Shown one piece after another: positions 11,786 to 23,900 of a stretch of DNA of 64,000 nucleotides. Positions within the stretch are counted from its first letter, which is position 1, and each line of letters starts with the position of its first letter. Where the stretch lies: contig NW_026622763.1 in assembly GCF_023065955.2 (NCBI RefSeq), positions 81,077,299-81,141,298 of the forward strand, in the 5' to 3' direction. The position numbers and the translations under genes were made by a program. This DNA comes from Ursus arctos. Taxonomy: Eukaryota; Chordata; Mammalia; Carnivora; Ursidae. Below the pieces are notes generated by a model, which was not told where the DNA came from, did not search any database, and saw nothing but the letters and a program-made list of their open reading frames with translations.

Positions 11786-14700
11786 GTCAGCGGCGGCACT
11801 GGGTGAGCGGTGCCTTGCACTGTTGGATTCGGGCTGTGACAGACCCGCTGCCCCGTTGCCGGAACTGTTAAGTCTGTAAGCAAGACCACTGGGTGGTAAT
11901 GACCACAGGACCAAAGTTGGGGGACAGGGATGGGGTACAAGGAAACTGTCCTTTTGGAAAATAATTTCAAAGAACCCCTCTCCCCACCTGTCAAGAAAAG
12001 GGGATAAAAGACAATGTTATAAAAAGAACTATTTCAGAATCTTTTTTTCTATCTAAAGGAAGAAGGAACAATAACAAAAAATTAAGTGCAATAAAAGAAC
12101 CATTAAAAAATAGCAAATGATTTTTTTTCTTTCCTCAGCCTGCTGGCACTTACTATCTTCTAAATGATTTGGCATGATTTTTTTGTTCTCTTCCTACCAA
12201 TGACACACTCCAGTGGCATGAAGATCTCATTTTCGAAAGGGTAAAATCCGCATGGCATATCTACAACAAGCAGCTAGCAAGCCAATCCACAGCAAACCTG
12301 CAGCTGAATTCCCAAGGTGAAGACGGCCGGGGAACACACGGAGGCTGCCTGGCCCTCACCCCCTCGTCTAGGCCGGGCCACGAGAGACTCCATGGACCCC
12401 TGCTCTTGTTGAGTCCCTTTCCCCTCGTGTGTTCGCCTGGACCAAGCATCCTTTGGAAATGGGAGCTGGAATTTGAACAATGATGCTATTGTATAGTTCT
12501 TTTATAAATGTAAATATGGAAATAAGAGATTTTGACACATCATTTTCACTTGTCTGTACTGAAATATTTTTCTTGTAAAGGTTCTCTGTAGATTTGAGTT
12601 TATTGTTTGCTCCCCATCTTTTGGGTTCTTTTCGCTGTTTTCTCTCTCTCTTCTCTGGTAATGCGTTGTTTAGTGATTTGGGGGCTTGCTTTAAAAAGAC
12701 AGATGTAGCCACAGATGCAGGGAGTTTGGGCACAAAACAGGTGCAAGTTAAAAGGAAATGCTTGAACAAAATGAAATGCCTGAAACCAAAAATAAGCAAA
12801 AGTGGCGGGGGGGGGGGGGCGGGATACAAACAACTAAATAACCCATATTAAAAACACAAAAATTATGTAAATGCAAATATATGTACTGACAAGTCTAACA
12901 TTTTTTGATGTCATTATAAATGTATGTATATAATGTAAGAAAGTAGACACCCTCTCAATGAATCACAAAAGTGCCAAGCTCATGATTTGCGTTTTTGGTT
13001 TTGACAGTTTTCTTTCCCTGTCTTTAATGTGAAAGGAGGATAAACTTAAAGCCTTAAATTAAAAAAATAACTTTTCAATGTCAAAAACTGGGGGAAAAAG
13101 TTAAGCTTTCCATCTGATTCACATCTCGTATTGTCAGTATCTCATTCATGCTTCACCTTCCTGCATGGAAGTACGTGTGGTAGGAGCCCACTGGCAAGCC
13201 GGTCCTGGACAAGAGGCAGTGGTTGTCCTCTTGTGAGCATTGCTGTCGTGGGCTTTACGTCAGTGTGTTGTGTTTTCAACAAATCTTGTTGGGGGCCTGT
13301 AGTGTGTTACTGGTCTGTGGAATGTTCTAGAATGTGATGGGATTCTACTCTTCACAAATTCGTGATCTTCTTTTGACTCCAGGCAGTTGTGCTGATGTAA
13401 TCTGGGTTCCCAAGTCCCTCCGAGTTTCCTTCACCGGCACCGCTTTCCTCTTCCATGTATGATCAAGATAGCTTCCGTTCAAGTGTTCAGTATATACACG
13501 AATAAAGAAATTTGGTCCTGACTTGGTTTTGAATGTAGAAACTTGTACGTGAGTCCTTCAGTCAGCACCCACTTAGAGACAAGCTTTCCTGAAGCCCCCC
13601 CGAGAGCCTGCACTTCCCCAACATCCTCTTTTGAGGAACAGGACACACCGTTGTACTATTCACTTCATGGCCACCAAATGAGTTGCTAGATTTGGCTTTC
13701 AGTCCCTTTCCAGCAAGATTCCTGACACCGGTCTCACAATTTTTGCTTTGATTTTGGAAAGGATAGTGTGCTAAAAATGTACTGCTTAAAACTGTGGGTT
13801 TTTTCCAGGGCTAGTTAATTGAGACAGTATCACGATAGAGCAGAAACCTTAATTTCGGTTTGTTCTGGGAGGTCATCACCTGACATCCTAATTCCGTGAC
13901 TGCTTTCGGAGTCCTGGGTGCCCCCCAGCTCTGCAGTCAGTACCCAGAACCAGCTGTCTATCCATGCTGCAGTAACAAGGCTAGCTCCAGGGCGTGTCAG
14001 CCTTGTTCTCGGCTGCCTGAGGCACGGTTTGTGACCCTCCACCCGGAGGAAACTCAGATTACTTGGCATCTCTTCCTGTCACTGTATTGTTTATGTCCTT
14101 GTTGCTGGATCCGACTCACTCGCGGGTTCCACGGATTCCACGCGTCACTGAGTACACCGCACACATCTCACTGCTCTTCCAGAGGCACCAAGGTGACTTC
14201 ACAGAAACAAAACCATGGTGGTTACAAAACAAGTTAAATCTCTATTATTAACTTTTGAGCATTTCACAGACAACATTGTAAGTGTGCGATGTTACGTTTT
14301 AAATCAGACCACAGTGGTCCCCAAATATTATGTACATAATGGCAAATGTCAGTGTAACTTTTTGTCACACTGACAGTTTCATAGGTAACCAAACCTATGT
14401 TCCAGTGTTAAATTATCTGTGTGTATATGTAAAATACACAAGCTTTAAGCTACGTGTGTATGAATAGGAAAGATAATGCAACCATACCAACCGTAAACAA
14501 TGGATTATAATTATTTTTGGTGGTATTCGGTTATGTCGTTCCGAACTCTTTGCTGTCTTTTCTCTTGCACATGCCATTCATTTGCTGATTTTTGTGGTGA
14601 GAATCGTCCTTTCTATTAATTTGAGCTCAAAGCACAAGCGTATCGCCGTCTTACTGTTACCCAACAAGAGTTAGCGTTAAGCGATGACGAGTTCCCATTT

Positions 14701-15135
14701 CATCCGCTCTTCTTTGCTGCATTAATTAACGACACCTGGATGAGGAGGTCTGCGCTAACTTCATCGCTCACCTGGGATACTGCATGAGCCCACTGAATTA
14801 GTGCTACTCCTGTTAGATAAATGATCAGTACACATAGGTGCATGTTATGAAACATGAATCACATAGAGCTGTGGAGTTTTCCCAAGTAGTACGTTTTTTG
14901 TTTTCGTTTTTGTTTTTACTATGCAAAGATGAGAAATGCACAAACTTCTCAAAGACTCCAGTGTCTGAAGAACTTTACGAACAATACTTGAACCTTTCTT
15001 TAAAGTCATCCCATCATATTTTATAGTCATTGTTGCTTCCATTGTTAATTTTCGTTTTTAAATAGTTTGTAATTTTTTAAGTGTACAACCTGAGGTTTTG
15101 TTTGAAGTTAATAAACTCATTCATAATCTCGTTGG
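11786..15135 (+). other. ADAM23: Probable ADAM23 3' UTR (3' end inferred)
   Basis: About 3.3 kb after the ADAM23 stop contains no recognisable young repeat and no coding exon. Candidate AATAAA signals lie at 12090-12095, 13501-13506 and 15110-15115. I place the distal end near the last one, which is followed by a GT-bearing stretch; a further AATAAA near 15366 lies just before the first CanSINE. The extent is inference: a long 3' UTR is usual for this brain gene, but cleavage sites cannot be read from sequence alone. The ORFs here (for example minus 12368-12829) show no family resemblance. Confidence 0.5.
15110..15115 (+). terminator. ADAM23: Candidate distal ADAM23 polyadenylation signal AATAAA
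   Basis: A canonical AATAAA lies within GAAGTTAATAAACTCATTC about 3.3 kb after the ADAM23 stop. It is the last such hexamer but one before the SINE at 15.5 kb. Competing upstream signals are at 12090 and 13501. Confidence 0.4.
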
Positions 15136-15502
15136 CTGCCTATGAATGGAGATTCAGTAGTCATTGTATGCATCTTTTAGTCAAGTGTGTATTAAAATCT
15201 TTGTTAACATAGACTGTTGTAGCTTTATACTTTGATCAATTTTCTTAGGACCCCTTTTTTGTGTTATCTTGTGGTGTTGATTAAATGGCCACGTGTCTGA
15301 TATCAAGAGTTTTAGCATGGGCTTCTCAGTCAGGCTCACTGAAAATTTAAGCAGCCAATGGAGCAAAATAAAATCTCTGATTCATGAGAAACATATTCCT
15401 GATTAGAATTCAGTTTCATTGGATTTATTGGAAATGCTCTGCCTCTTTTAAATCGGGGGGGGGGAACCCTCCTTAGGATCATACCATTAACTTTTTTTCC
15501 CC

Positions 15503-15699
15503 AAGATTTAATTAATTTATTTATTTGACACAGAGAGACACAGCCAGCGAGAGAGGGAACACAAGCAGGGGGAGTGGGAGAGAAAGAAGCAGGCTAATAG
15601 CGGAGCAGGGAGCCCGATGCGGGGCTCGATCCCAGGGACTCTGGGATCACGCCCTGGGCTGAAGGCAGATGCCTAACCACTGAGCCACCCAGGCGCCCC
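15503..15699 (-). mobile_element. CanSINE (tRNA-Lys derived), minus orientation
   Basis: On the plus strand it reads A/T-rich tail, AGAGAGGGAACACAAGCAGG, GGGGCTCGATCCCAGG and GAGCCACCCAGGCGCCC, the reverse complement of the CanSINE head, B box and body. This is the first CanSINE of the window. Confidence 0.93.
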
Positions 15700-16580
15700 C
15701 AATTTTTTTTTCTTTAGTGTCTCTCTTCTGCATCTAAAGGGGATGGCTAGTAATAAGACCCACACTTTTGACCTGGTACTGAATTTACAATCAAGCTATA
15801 AAGAGAATAGAAGTATTTGGTTATACAAATCGTTTTATCAAAAACATTCGAAGGAAGGAGTTTCCTCGCACCTCACATGGGAGTGGTCACCAAATGATAT
15901 TCCTTCTTTACAGAGGTCTTTCGGTCTGTCTCCTCCATCCTTGGCTTGGCCTCAGCAGACACCGGTAACTCACATACATTTACCACACGGGCATGCAGAG
16001 AGGCGGCTCTGACCACATCGTTCTTCTGCTGGAAGCTTGCAGGGACTCTTGATCTCCTCTAGGATGAAGTTCAAACTTAACTAGTGTGACCGAAACTTTT
16101 GCCTGCCTTTCATAGCCTCCACCTTGCTTAGTTTTCTAGCATCATCAGCTTATCCTCTCAGTCCCCTTACTTCAGATTCCCATGCAAGAGCCTCTTCTGC
16201 CCAAGCTGAATAATCTCACGGAAATTTCATGTCCATTCACCATAATTCATTCATCTCTATGTCATTTCATGTAATAAAAGAAATACAGAAACACTTTAAA
16301 GTAACACAAATATCACACTTTAAACCAGAAAGCATGTAAGAGTACCATTTAAGTTTGAGTTTAAAAGAATTATCTGATTTTTTTGATGCCTTTTCCTTAA
16401 AGTCGTTCTGTTTTTGAGGTTGACATTGAAATGAGTTCTACCCCATGCTCCCTTGGATACTGACCGAGAAAGGTGGTCTGAAACCAGAAACTCCCTAAAC
16501 ACAGAACAGCAGCCTTAGAGTTAAAACTTTGATGTGAATGAGTAGGTAATCCATATGCTTACAATGGAATTCTGTCTTTT

Positions 16581-16758
16581 TAAGATTTTATTTATTTATT
16601 TGAGAGAGAGCACGAGCAGGAGGCAGAGGGAGAGGGAGAGGGAGAAGCAGACTCCCCATTGAGCAGAGAGCTCCACGTGGGGCTGGATCCCAGGACCTTG
16701 GGATCATAACCTGAGCAGAAGGCAGACACTTAACTGACTGAGCCACCCAGACGCCCCT
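16581..16758 (-). mobile_element. CanSINE, minus orientation
   Basis: Tail AAGATTTTATTTATTTATTT, body with GGGCTGGATCCCAGG, head ACTGAGCCACCCAGACGCCCC. Flanked by the imperfect duplication ACAATGGAATTCT / ACAATGGCATTCT. Confidence 0.93.
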
Positions 16759-17064
16759 CACAATGGCATTCTTAAGTCACTTTTGAAATTTAAGATAGGC
16801 ACACTTTAGGTTAATGTGCAAGGATTAGGGACTTCCATTTATCAATTTACTCATTCAACAAATATTTATTAAGCCTCTATGCCAGGAACTTCTCGTGGAA
16901 ATTGAGGGAACAGAAGGAAATCCTTGGTCTAAATTTGCTTACGATTTAGCAGAGAGAGATCCATGATCAATGTAACAGACAACATCATGAATGGGACAGA
17001 TGAGAACTGATACGGAGCAGGTGGGAGAGGGATGCAGGAAGGCTTCCTAAAAGAAGTGAGTTTT

Positions 17065-17529
17065 TTTTTGTTTGTTTGTTTGTTTTTTTAATGATTTTTT
17101 ATTATATTATGTTAGTCACCATACAGTACATCCCCGGTTTCCGATGTAAGGCTCGATGATTCATTAGTTGTGTATAACACCCAGTGCACCATGCAATACG
17201 TGCCCTCCTTACTACCCATCACCGGTCTATCCCATTCCCCCACCCCCCTCCCCTCTGAAGTCCTCAGTTTGTTTCTCATAGTCCATAGTCTCTCATGTTT
17301 CATTCCCCCTTCTGATTACCCCCCCCTTTCTTTATCCCTTTCTTCCCCTACTGATCATCCTAGTTCTTATGTTCCATAGATGAGAGAAATCATATGATAG
17401 TTGTCTTTCTCTGCTTGACTTATTTCACTTAGCATTATCTCCTCCAGTGCTGTCCATGTTGTAGCAAATGTTGAGAACTCGTTCTTTCTGATAGCTGAGT
17501 AATATTCCATTGTATATATGGACCACAAC
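17065..17529 (-). mobile_element. 5'-truncated LINE-1 3' end, minus orientation
   Basis: A poly-T start is followed by TTATTATATTATGTTAGTCACC and the carnivore L1 3' UTR (GTACATCCCCGGTTTCCGATG). It extends about 465 bp to GTATATATGGACCACAAC. Direct repeats AAGAAGTGAGTTTT at 17051-17064 and 17530-17543 mark the insertion. Confidence 0.88.
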
Positions 17530-17689
17530 AAGAAGTGAGTTTTGAACTATCTTGAGAGATGACAAGAGTTCACTAGTCTAAGGAAGTGGGAAGCACGCTC
17601 AAGGCACAGGAAGCAAAATGCCAAGACTCAGGAAGAGCTGCTCAGACCCTTGGTTAAGGAATGCTAAGTGTCCATGTTTCCTTCCATTC

Positions 17690-17745
17690 TTTCTCCCTCC
17701 CACCTTCCCTCCTTCCTTCCTTCTTTTCCTTCTACCTTTCACAAA
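17690..17745. repeat. TTCC-rich polypyrimidine tract
   Basis: Imperfect CCTTCCTTCC/CTCCC repeats in unique intergenic sequence. Confidence 0.6.
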
Positions 17746-17879
17746 CACTTGATCTATAAAAATCCTACCATGTTGTGCCAGGTCTCGGGCATGCAATGAC
17801 GAGCTCTCAATCTTGGAAATAAGATGCAACATGTAAATACAATGTGATAAGTGCCCTACCAGACCTAAGTATTAGGTAC

Positions 17880-19227
17880 TTCAGAAGAAGAGAGGAAGAA
17901 GACACTATCGCTGCCCTTGAGATCGAAAGGACTTCACAGGGGAGGTGATACTTGAGAAAAAAGCTGTGCCATTGGACCTAATGCCGTGATAACTAATTGT
18001 TAGGTTAACCAAGACTCATTTTGGTTTGTGGAAGTCCGCTCATGAATAACAACCCCTGTAAAGTTGAGTCTAACTTTCAGATATCTGAATTCTCCACTAG
18101 AACCTTGTCTTCTTTAAGTGTTTTCCCACTGGCGTTCTCATCATGGCTCAGTCTTAAATGTTTGGGGCTGTCACTAATGACAACGAGGGCTTTTTGACTT
18201 GACCTGTAAACTTCTAATATTTTCTTCACATAAAGATCCCTGGCTTAATTTCAGTCTGGTGTGAAGGGGTGGATAGAAACCGCAAATGCTTTCAAAGCAT
18301 CATTTAGTGAGTCCTTCGATTAATGAAGGGTCAGAATCATTTTCCAATTGTGAGTGCACTTCCGGTTCACTAAAGTTGGTGTTTATCTGTCTTTTATGCC
18401 TTGGAGAGAAGGTTACCATTACTTGAGCTTTTCTGAAACCTGTCAGCGGGTCTGGCTCCTTGACTAGAACAAGTTCTTGGCCACGGACATGACTTCTGGA
18501 GAGAAAGCAAATGCCATGATCTCTCATTACCCAAAAATAGTTGTCCTGCTGGGATCTGCCGAAGCTCCTTTGCCGGCTGATTGCGTACACATGCACTTGC
18601 ACTGGCGCGGCTGCGAAGACTGCACTTGTGACCCCACAGAGTCCGCCCTTATGAAAACATTTATCTGACTGTGATGATCATTGGAAGCCAAATTAGCTGA
18701 GTCCTACAAAAACAAAGCAAAGCAAAACAAAACAAAACAAAACTTTGGTCCTGAACGATCAGGAGTATTTCAAGGGCTCTTCAGATCTCTTTGGAGCTTT
18801 AAATAGCTTCCAGTCTTCAGGGGGTAAATGAGCTTGCAGCAGAGCTCCTTGCTTCTTCAGGCCCAGGCCTCAAGGTGAAGACACGAGAAGGTAACTTGGG
18901 TTATAAATAATATCAAAGATGCCTCTAGTTTGCAGCAACAGACACAGCATTATGGGGCCGTTGTAAATCCCATAGTGATAGCACGTGGACTGGATGCAGT
19001 AGGTTTTCCGATGTAGGTGAAATGGCCATAAAGCAAGAGTGGCAAATTGCCAAAATGAGCAGAACAGTGCAGTATAGGAGACGAGAGGTGGGGAAACTGA
19101 GCTGAGCTGGAGAACACACGCCTGTCTCTCTTCAGCTCCAGCCAGTTGTCACTAGGTGGAAGATTGGCTCCTTATTGCCATTCCCATTTATTTTTCCAGA
19201 GGAGCCAGAAATCCAGATTTGTATACA
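17880..19227. other. Intergenic sequence without recognised feature
   Basis: Mixed unique sequence with a short CAAAA repeat near 18712-18742. A 100-codon minus-strand ORF at 18300-18602 has no recognised domain or splice context and I do not call it a gene. Confidence 0.5.
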
Positions 19228-19242
19228 AAATTTCCTATTTTT

Positions 19243-19431
19243 AAAAAAGATTTTATTTATTTATTTGACAGCAAGACAGCCGGTGAGAGTGGGAACACAA
19301 GCAGGGGGAGTGGGAGAGGAAGAGGTAGATTCCCCGCGGAGAAGCCCGATGCAGGGCTCGACCCCAGGACCCTGGGATCACGCCCTGAGCCAAAGGCAGA
19401 CGCTTAACGACTGAGCCACCCAGGTGCCCCC
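19243..19431 (-). mobile_element. CanSINE, minus orientation, with perfect target duplication
   Basis: Typical tail, body and head (CACCCAGGTGCCCC). The 15-bp duplication AAATTTCCTATTTTT lies at 19228-19242 and 19433-19447. The perfect duplication suggests a fairly recent insertion. Confidence 0.95.
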
Positions 19432-20147
19432 CAAATTTCCTATTTTTTAAATGGGAATTCATTTTTTCCATCCAGCCAATTCATATTTTAAAAGCCCTGA
19501 GTGGACCAAGGTGGTGCAGACAGAACCTGTCTTGGTGTAGGATTGAGCCTATTGGCCTGTAGTGTGTACCTTCTACCCACAGTGGTGAGACATTCTCACG
19601 TGCGGCCCCCTGAAGTTGTCTGATAGCTCCAGCGAGTACCCAGACATGGCCTGGCTTCCAGTCCGGGCTGCCGGCGGCCAAGTGGAGAGTCAGGCAGGTG
19701 TTCCCAGGAGTTGCCACTTACAATGTCGCCCTACTGTTGTTTTGTGTCAGTGAGGCACAGCCGCTGAAAGCAGCCTGCCCAGAGGTACTTCCTTTCGGTG
19801 GTGTCTTGTGTGCTAAGCTTATTCCGATGTGCTCGTTTGTGAGCGATGAACTAATGAGAATGCATTGGCAAATAGACTTTGTCTCAGTGCTCACGAAGGC
19901 AGCTTAGTGGCTGCCTCCATCCTAAGCCATGTCTGCCATCTGTTCCAGAGAGTGCTGTGATTGATTATGAATGTCTGCTACCTGGCAACCAGCAGTACCT
20001 AACAAGATCCACACAAATCTTAAGACAGTCTTTCTTTCAGTCTTTGACTCTCAAAACCAATTGAATAGAGGGGTGAATCAGCCAATTGAGCTAATGCAGA
20101 GGTCCTATGTAATTTTCTGGATCCAGGGAAATAAGAAAAAGATTTTT

Positions 20148-20370
20148 TTAAGAGGATTTTTTTGGGAAGATTTTTATTTATTTGAGAGAGAGAAAGAGAG
20201 AAAGGGGGAGGGAGGGAGAGAGAGCACTAGCAGAGGGGAAGGGTCGAGGGAGGGGGAGAAGCAGACTCTCTGCTGAGCAGGGAGCCCTATTTGGGGCCTA
20301 TCCCAGGACCCCAGGATCATGATCTGAGCCAAAGGCAGACGCTTAACTGACTGAACCACCCAGGCGCCCC
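20148..20370 (-). mobile_element. CanSINE, minus orientation, with perfect target duplication
   Basis: Body with GAGAGAGAAAGAGAG, head CCACCCAGGCGCCCC, flanked by AAGAAAAAGATTTTT at 20133-20147 and 20371-20385. Confidence 0.94.
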
Positions 20371-20799
20371 AAGAAAAAGATTTTTGAGCAAAGAAATTTA
20401 GAAGCTGAAAAATTCAGCAGGAAGGAAAAGCTTAACTTTTTTTCTGATTAACTATGAAAATCTACATGTCAAGTGCAGAAAAATTGAAAAACAAACACAA
20501 ATTTAAAGAAAATTAAAATAATCATAATCTAGTCAGCAAGCTATAACCCCCATCAATATTTTGTTAATTTCTTGAATCTTTCTTTTGTTTTCTCTCACCA
20601 CTACAGAATCAACCCACAAAGATAGGCAGCAAGTGGGTCTCTCTGAGGATCTGTGTTTCCATTCTCCTGCTCGTGTGCATGTGTGTGTATATGTGGGTGT
20701 GTGCGTGTGTGTGTACCTGCTAGTACCATGTTCTGTGATCTGTTGGCTCCAGAAACGGATGAGGCAGTCAGATCATTAGAGCAAAGTAGTACTTTCTAA

Positions 20800-20990
20800 T
20801 CTCTTGGCCTTGGCTCAGCCTGTTTCTTCTGCTGAGAAGACTTCCTCCCACAGCCCCAGTCAAATTCCTATGCACCCCCAAGTGTCACCTCAAATGTCAC
20901 CTTCTTCATGAAGTCGTTCCTGGTCCGTGCACTGATTTCTAGGTATGAGAGATGGGGGCTCCAGTTAGTGGTGGAGCTGGAATGAAACTC
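20800..20990 (+). mobile_element. L2 LINE fragment (ancient)
   Basis: Diverged text such as AAGTGTCACCTCAAATGTCACC and TTCATGAAGTCGTTCCTGG resembles the L2 3' region. Confidence 0.5.
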
Positions 20991-23900
20991 CAAGCACTTT
21001 AAGCTTCAGAGTTCATGGTCTACCCACATCATTTTATTGCCCCTCTTTTATCCCCATTTTACAGTTGAAAAAACCCTCAACGTTGAAGAGGTTGAACTCC
21101 TTCCTTAAGATCACCATTCTAATGAGTGACAAGGCCAGACTCAGGACACAGGCAGTCCAATTCTGGATCTTTTCCCGCACCCAGGAGAGCATGGAATATC
21201 GCACCTGTAACACAAGAAAAGGAGCAGGAGTGTGTTCACAGTAGCTACTTGGAGACAGCCACCTGCTGCCTGCCTTTGCGAGCTGAGTCAAGCAGGAGAG
21301 CTGCTGGAACTGCTACTCGCTGCCACCCCAGGGAGACAGGGAGTGTCCCAGGTCAGAGAACCCGTCTGGTGAAACCTTCTCTTTCTAAATGTAAATGTTA
21401 ACCTCTTGTTAGAACTAGAGAGAGAGAGGATAGCAGCAGGACAGAAACCGTATTCCTGTGGCACTCCACCTAAGACGGGATCTGTAAACCAGCTTGAGTA
21501 TGTGTAGGGCGTTGAGTGAGAGAAGAAATGGGATTTTTCAGTTATCTCTGACGAGTGAAACAGTTTCCTGTTACAAAACTGGTGAGTGAAAGATTACAGG
21601 AATGCCATGTTCAATCCTGTATGAAAAAGAACTCCCTTGAGTTAATGAGTATTATGAACATCTACTAATAAAAGACCTTTGGCAAATGATGGTGGATCGG
21701 GAATTCTGACGCCCAGATGTTGCCCTGGAGGGTATCAGAGTTTAGTAGAGGAGCTGAGAAATAGGGAAAGAATGACCATTTATGATGAGAGTGTCACACT
21801 AGGTAAAGGAAATACAGCTAAACTGTGGAAGATCAGCAGAGGAAAACGCTACTTCCTGCTGCAGAGGTGAAGGAAGGAGATCCACAAAGCTCTTGGGGTA
21901 AGGTAGCATTTGAACTGGTATCGAACCATTGGTGCACTATGGGTAGATAGAAATGGAGAGGAAAGTGTTATAGCTTGAACTAGATAGGATGAATAAGTTC
22001 AGCTAAAACATCAAAGACCAAAAATACTAGTGGCTTAAACAAGATGGGATTTTTTTTTTTTTTTCCCTTCCATGAGCAGTCCGGAGCTGGTATGGTAACC
22101 CCCCCCCCATCTTCCTGCCGTGCCATCCTTAGTACATAGCTGGCATCCTGTGGGACAAAATCTCTGTGCCAGGATCCACCACCCTGTCCGCCTTTCAGGA
22201 AGCAGGAAGGAAGAGGAGACATGGAGGGACTATCCAGTTCCTCTGGATACCAATCTGGCAGGTACACAGATCACTTTTTATCACGGGCACTGGTTAGAAC
22301 TTAGTCACATAGCCACACCTCATTGCAAAGGAGACTAGAGAACATAATGGGTGGGGCTATCATGCCAAAGAAACAGGTTAGAGAGGACCCAGCTAGCAGT
22401 TTGCCACGGAGCTTTTAGGAAAGTGACCGTGGGGAATGGTGAGCGTGGATGGGGACCCCTGGGTGGGTGCGTGATGTGCTGCTCAGATCCACTTTGAGGA
22501 ATAAAGGAAATAGAAAGGACTTATTCCTCTATCTGCTGGGAGCGCCGCCAGAAGATGGGCATCAGCTGTTCACCATTGTGGGGTTTGCCTCGACGGCAGA
22601 GAACCGCCCTTGCTGAGGTAGACCACATCCAGTGGGGGTCACAGTGGGCTTATCAAGGCCCAGGCCTCCAGCCCCAACTCAGGACAGCTCGCGGGGCCAG
22701 ACCAGCTCCAAAACCTCCTCCTCCATTGGGCCTGCCCATTCCTACTTCCTTCCATCCCCAGGAAACAGCATGTCCCTACTCTCTGCCTCAGAGTCTACGT
22801 CTTAGGGAACCCCATCTGGAACATTTGCCAAGCAGTTTTGTTTTATCAGAGCATAGAGTTTAAAGAAGAAAGGAAGGAAGTGAGGAATGACCTGTAGCCT
22901 TGGGTAAAGTTGTCGGTTCTGAGCTGTGGTGTGTGGACTTTAGGTACACTTTAGGCAAGTGCAGGAGGCGGGTTGCAGAGGATCAGAGTACTGGAAGCTG
23001 TCTGGCCATAGTATCTAAGACGGACTGTGGGGCAGAGAGCCAGGAGTACCCAGACCAGTTCGGATGCCAGGCCTATAGCACCGATCCAGGATAAGGAGGA
23101 ACTGAAACAGGGCTCTGGCAAGGCGAAAAGGAGTGGAAGGGACAGATCACACAGGTGGGATCAACGGAAGTAGGCAGCTGGCTGTGGGGAGCAAGAGAGA
23201 GGGAAGGGCAAAAGACAAAGGCCAGGTTTGAGACCTAGTAGCTGGGATGATTTAGGGGCAAAGATGTACTCCATTTTGAATCTGTTGGATTTGAGGGGCT
23301 TGATAGAAATCAGGTGAAGATGTCTAGCATACATTATTGAAATGAATATACAGAACACCTTGGAGGGGTTAGAATGGAAATACTTACTTGAGAACCACCT
23401 ATAGATGTAATAATATAAGCCATAAAATTAAAGGCAAATTCTCAAAGAGGTACCACAGAAAGGGAAAGGGAGAGAGTGGGGGAGATGAAGAGCTGATGAG
23501 ACTGGGCGAAAATCTGGAATCAATGTAGCCGAGGAAGATTACTTCCATGACATTGGCACTATGTCAAAGACACTACTGGCAGCAGAACTGAATTCTGTTG
23601 GTCCCAAGAGAGAACTTAGCAGGAAAAGGTGAATCCGGTCTTCCTGCTGTGGCCATGATTCCAACCGATATGAAATCAATAATGGCTTTCCATAAAGGGC
23701 AACATTCAACTTCCCCAAATCCTTGGAGCTTCACTAGGATATATTAAAATATATTTAAATCCTTCACTAGGCTATATTTAAACTGGGATGTCCAAACTTG
23801 AAGAAATTTTTGACACTATCTCCATGTAGCAAAAGAATGGATTAAAAAAAATCCTTTTACTTCCATTACTGTAACTGTAATTAAACTTTCTCTAGTCCCA

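Noticed and set aside
12368..12829. 153-codon minus-strand ORF in the ADAM23 3' UTR
   Set aside because: Low-complexity (Pro and Lys runs from a G/C tract); antisense to the UTR.
15503..15699. tRNA gene in the CanSINE heads
   Set aside because: The A/B-box-like text is the tRNA-derived SINE head; it is not a functional tRNA gene.
18300..18602. 100-codon minus-strand ORF in intergenic DNA
   Set aside because: No recognised domain, signal, splice context or neighbouring exon; length is within chance for this much DNA.
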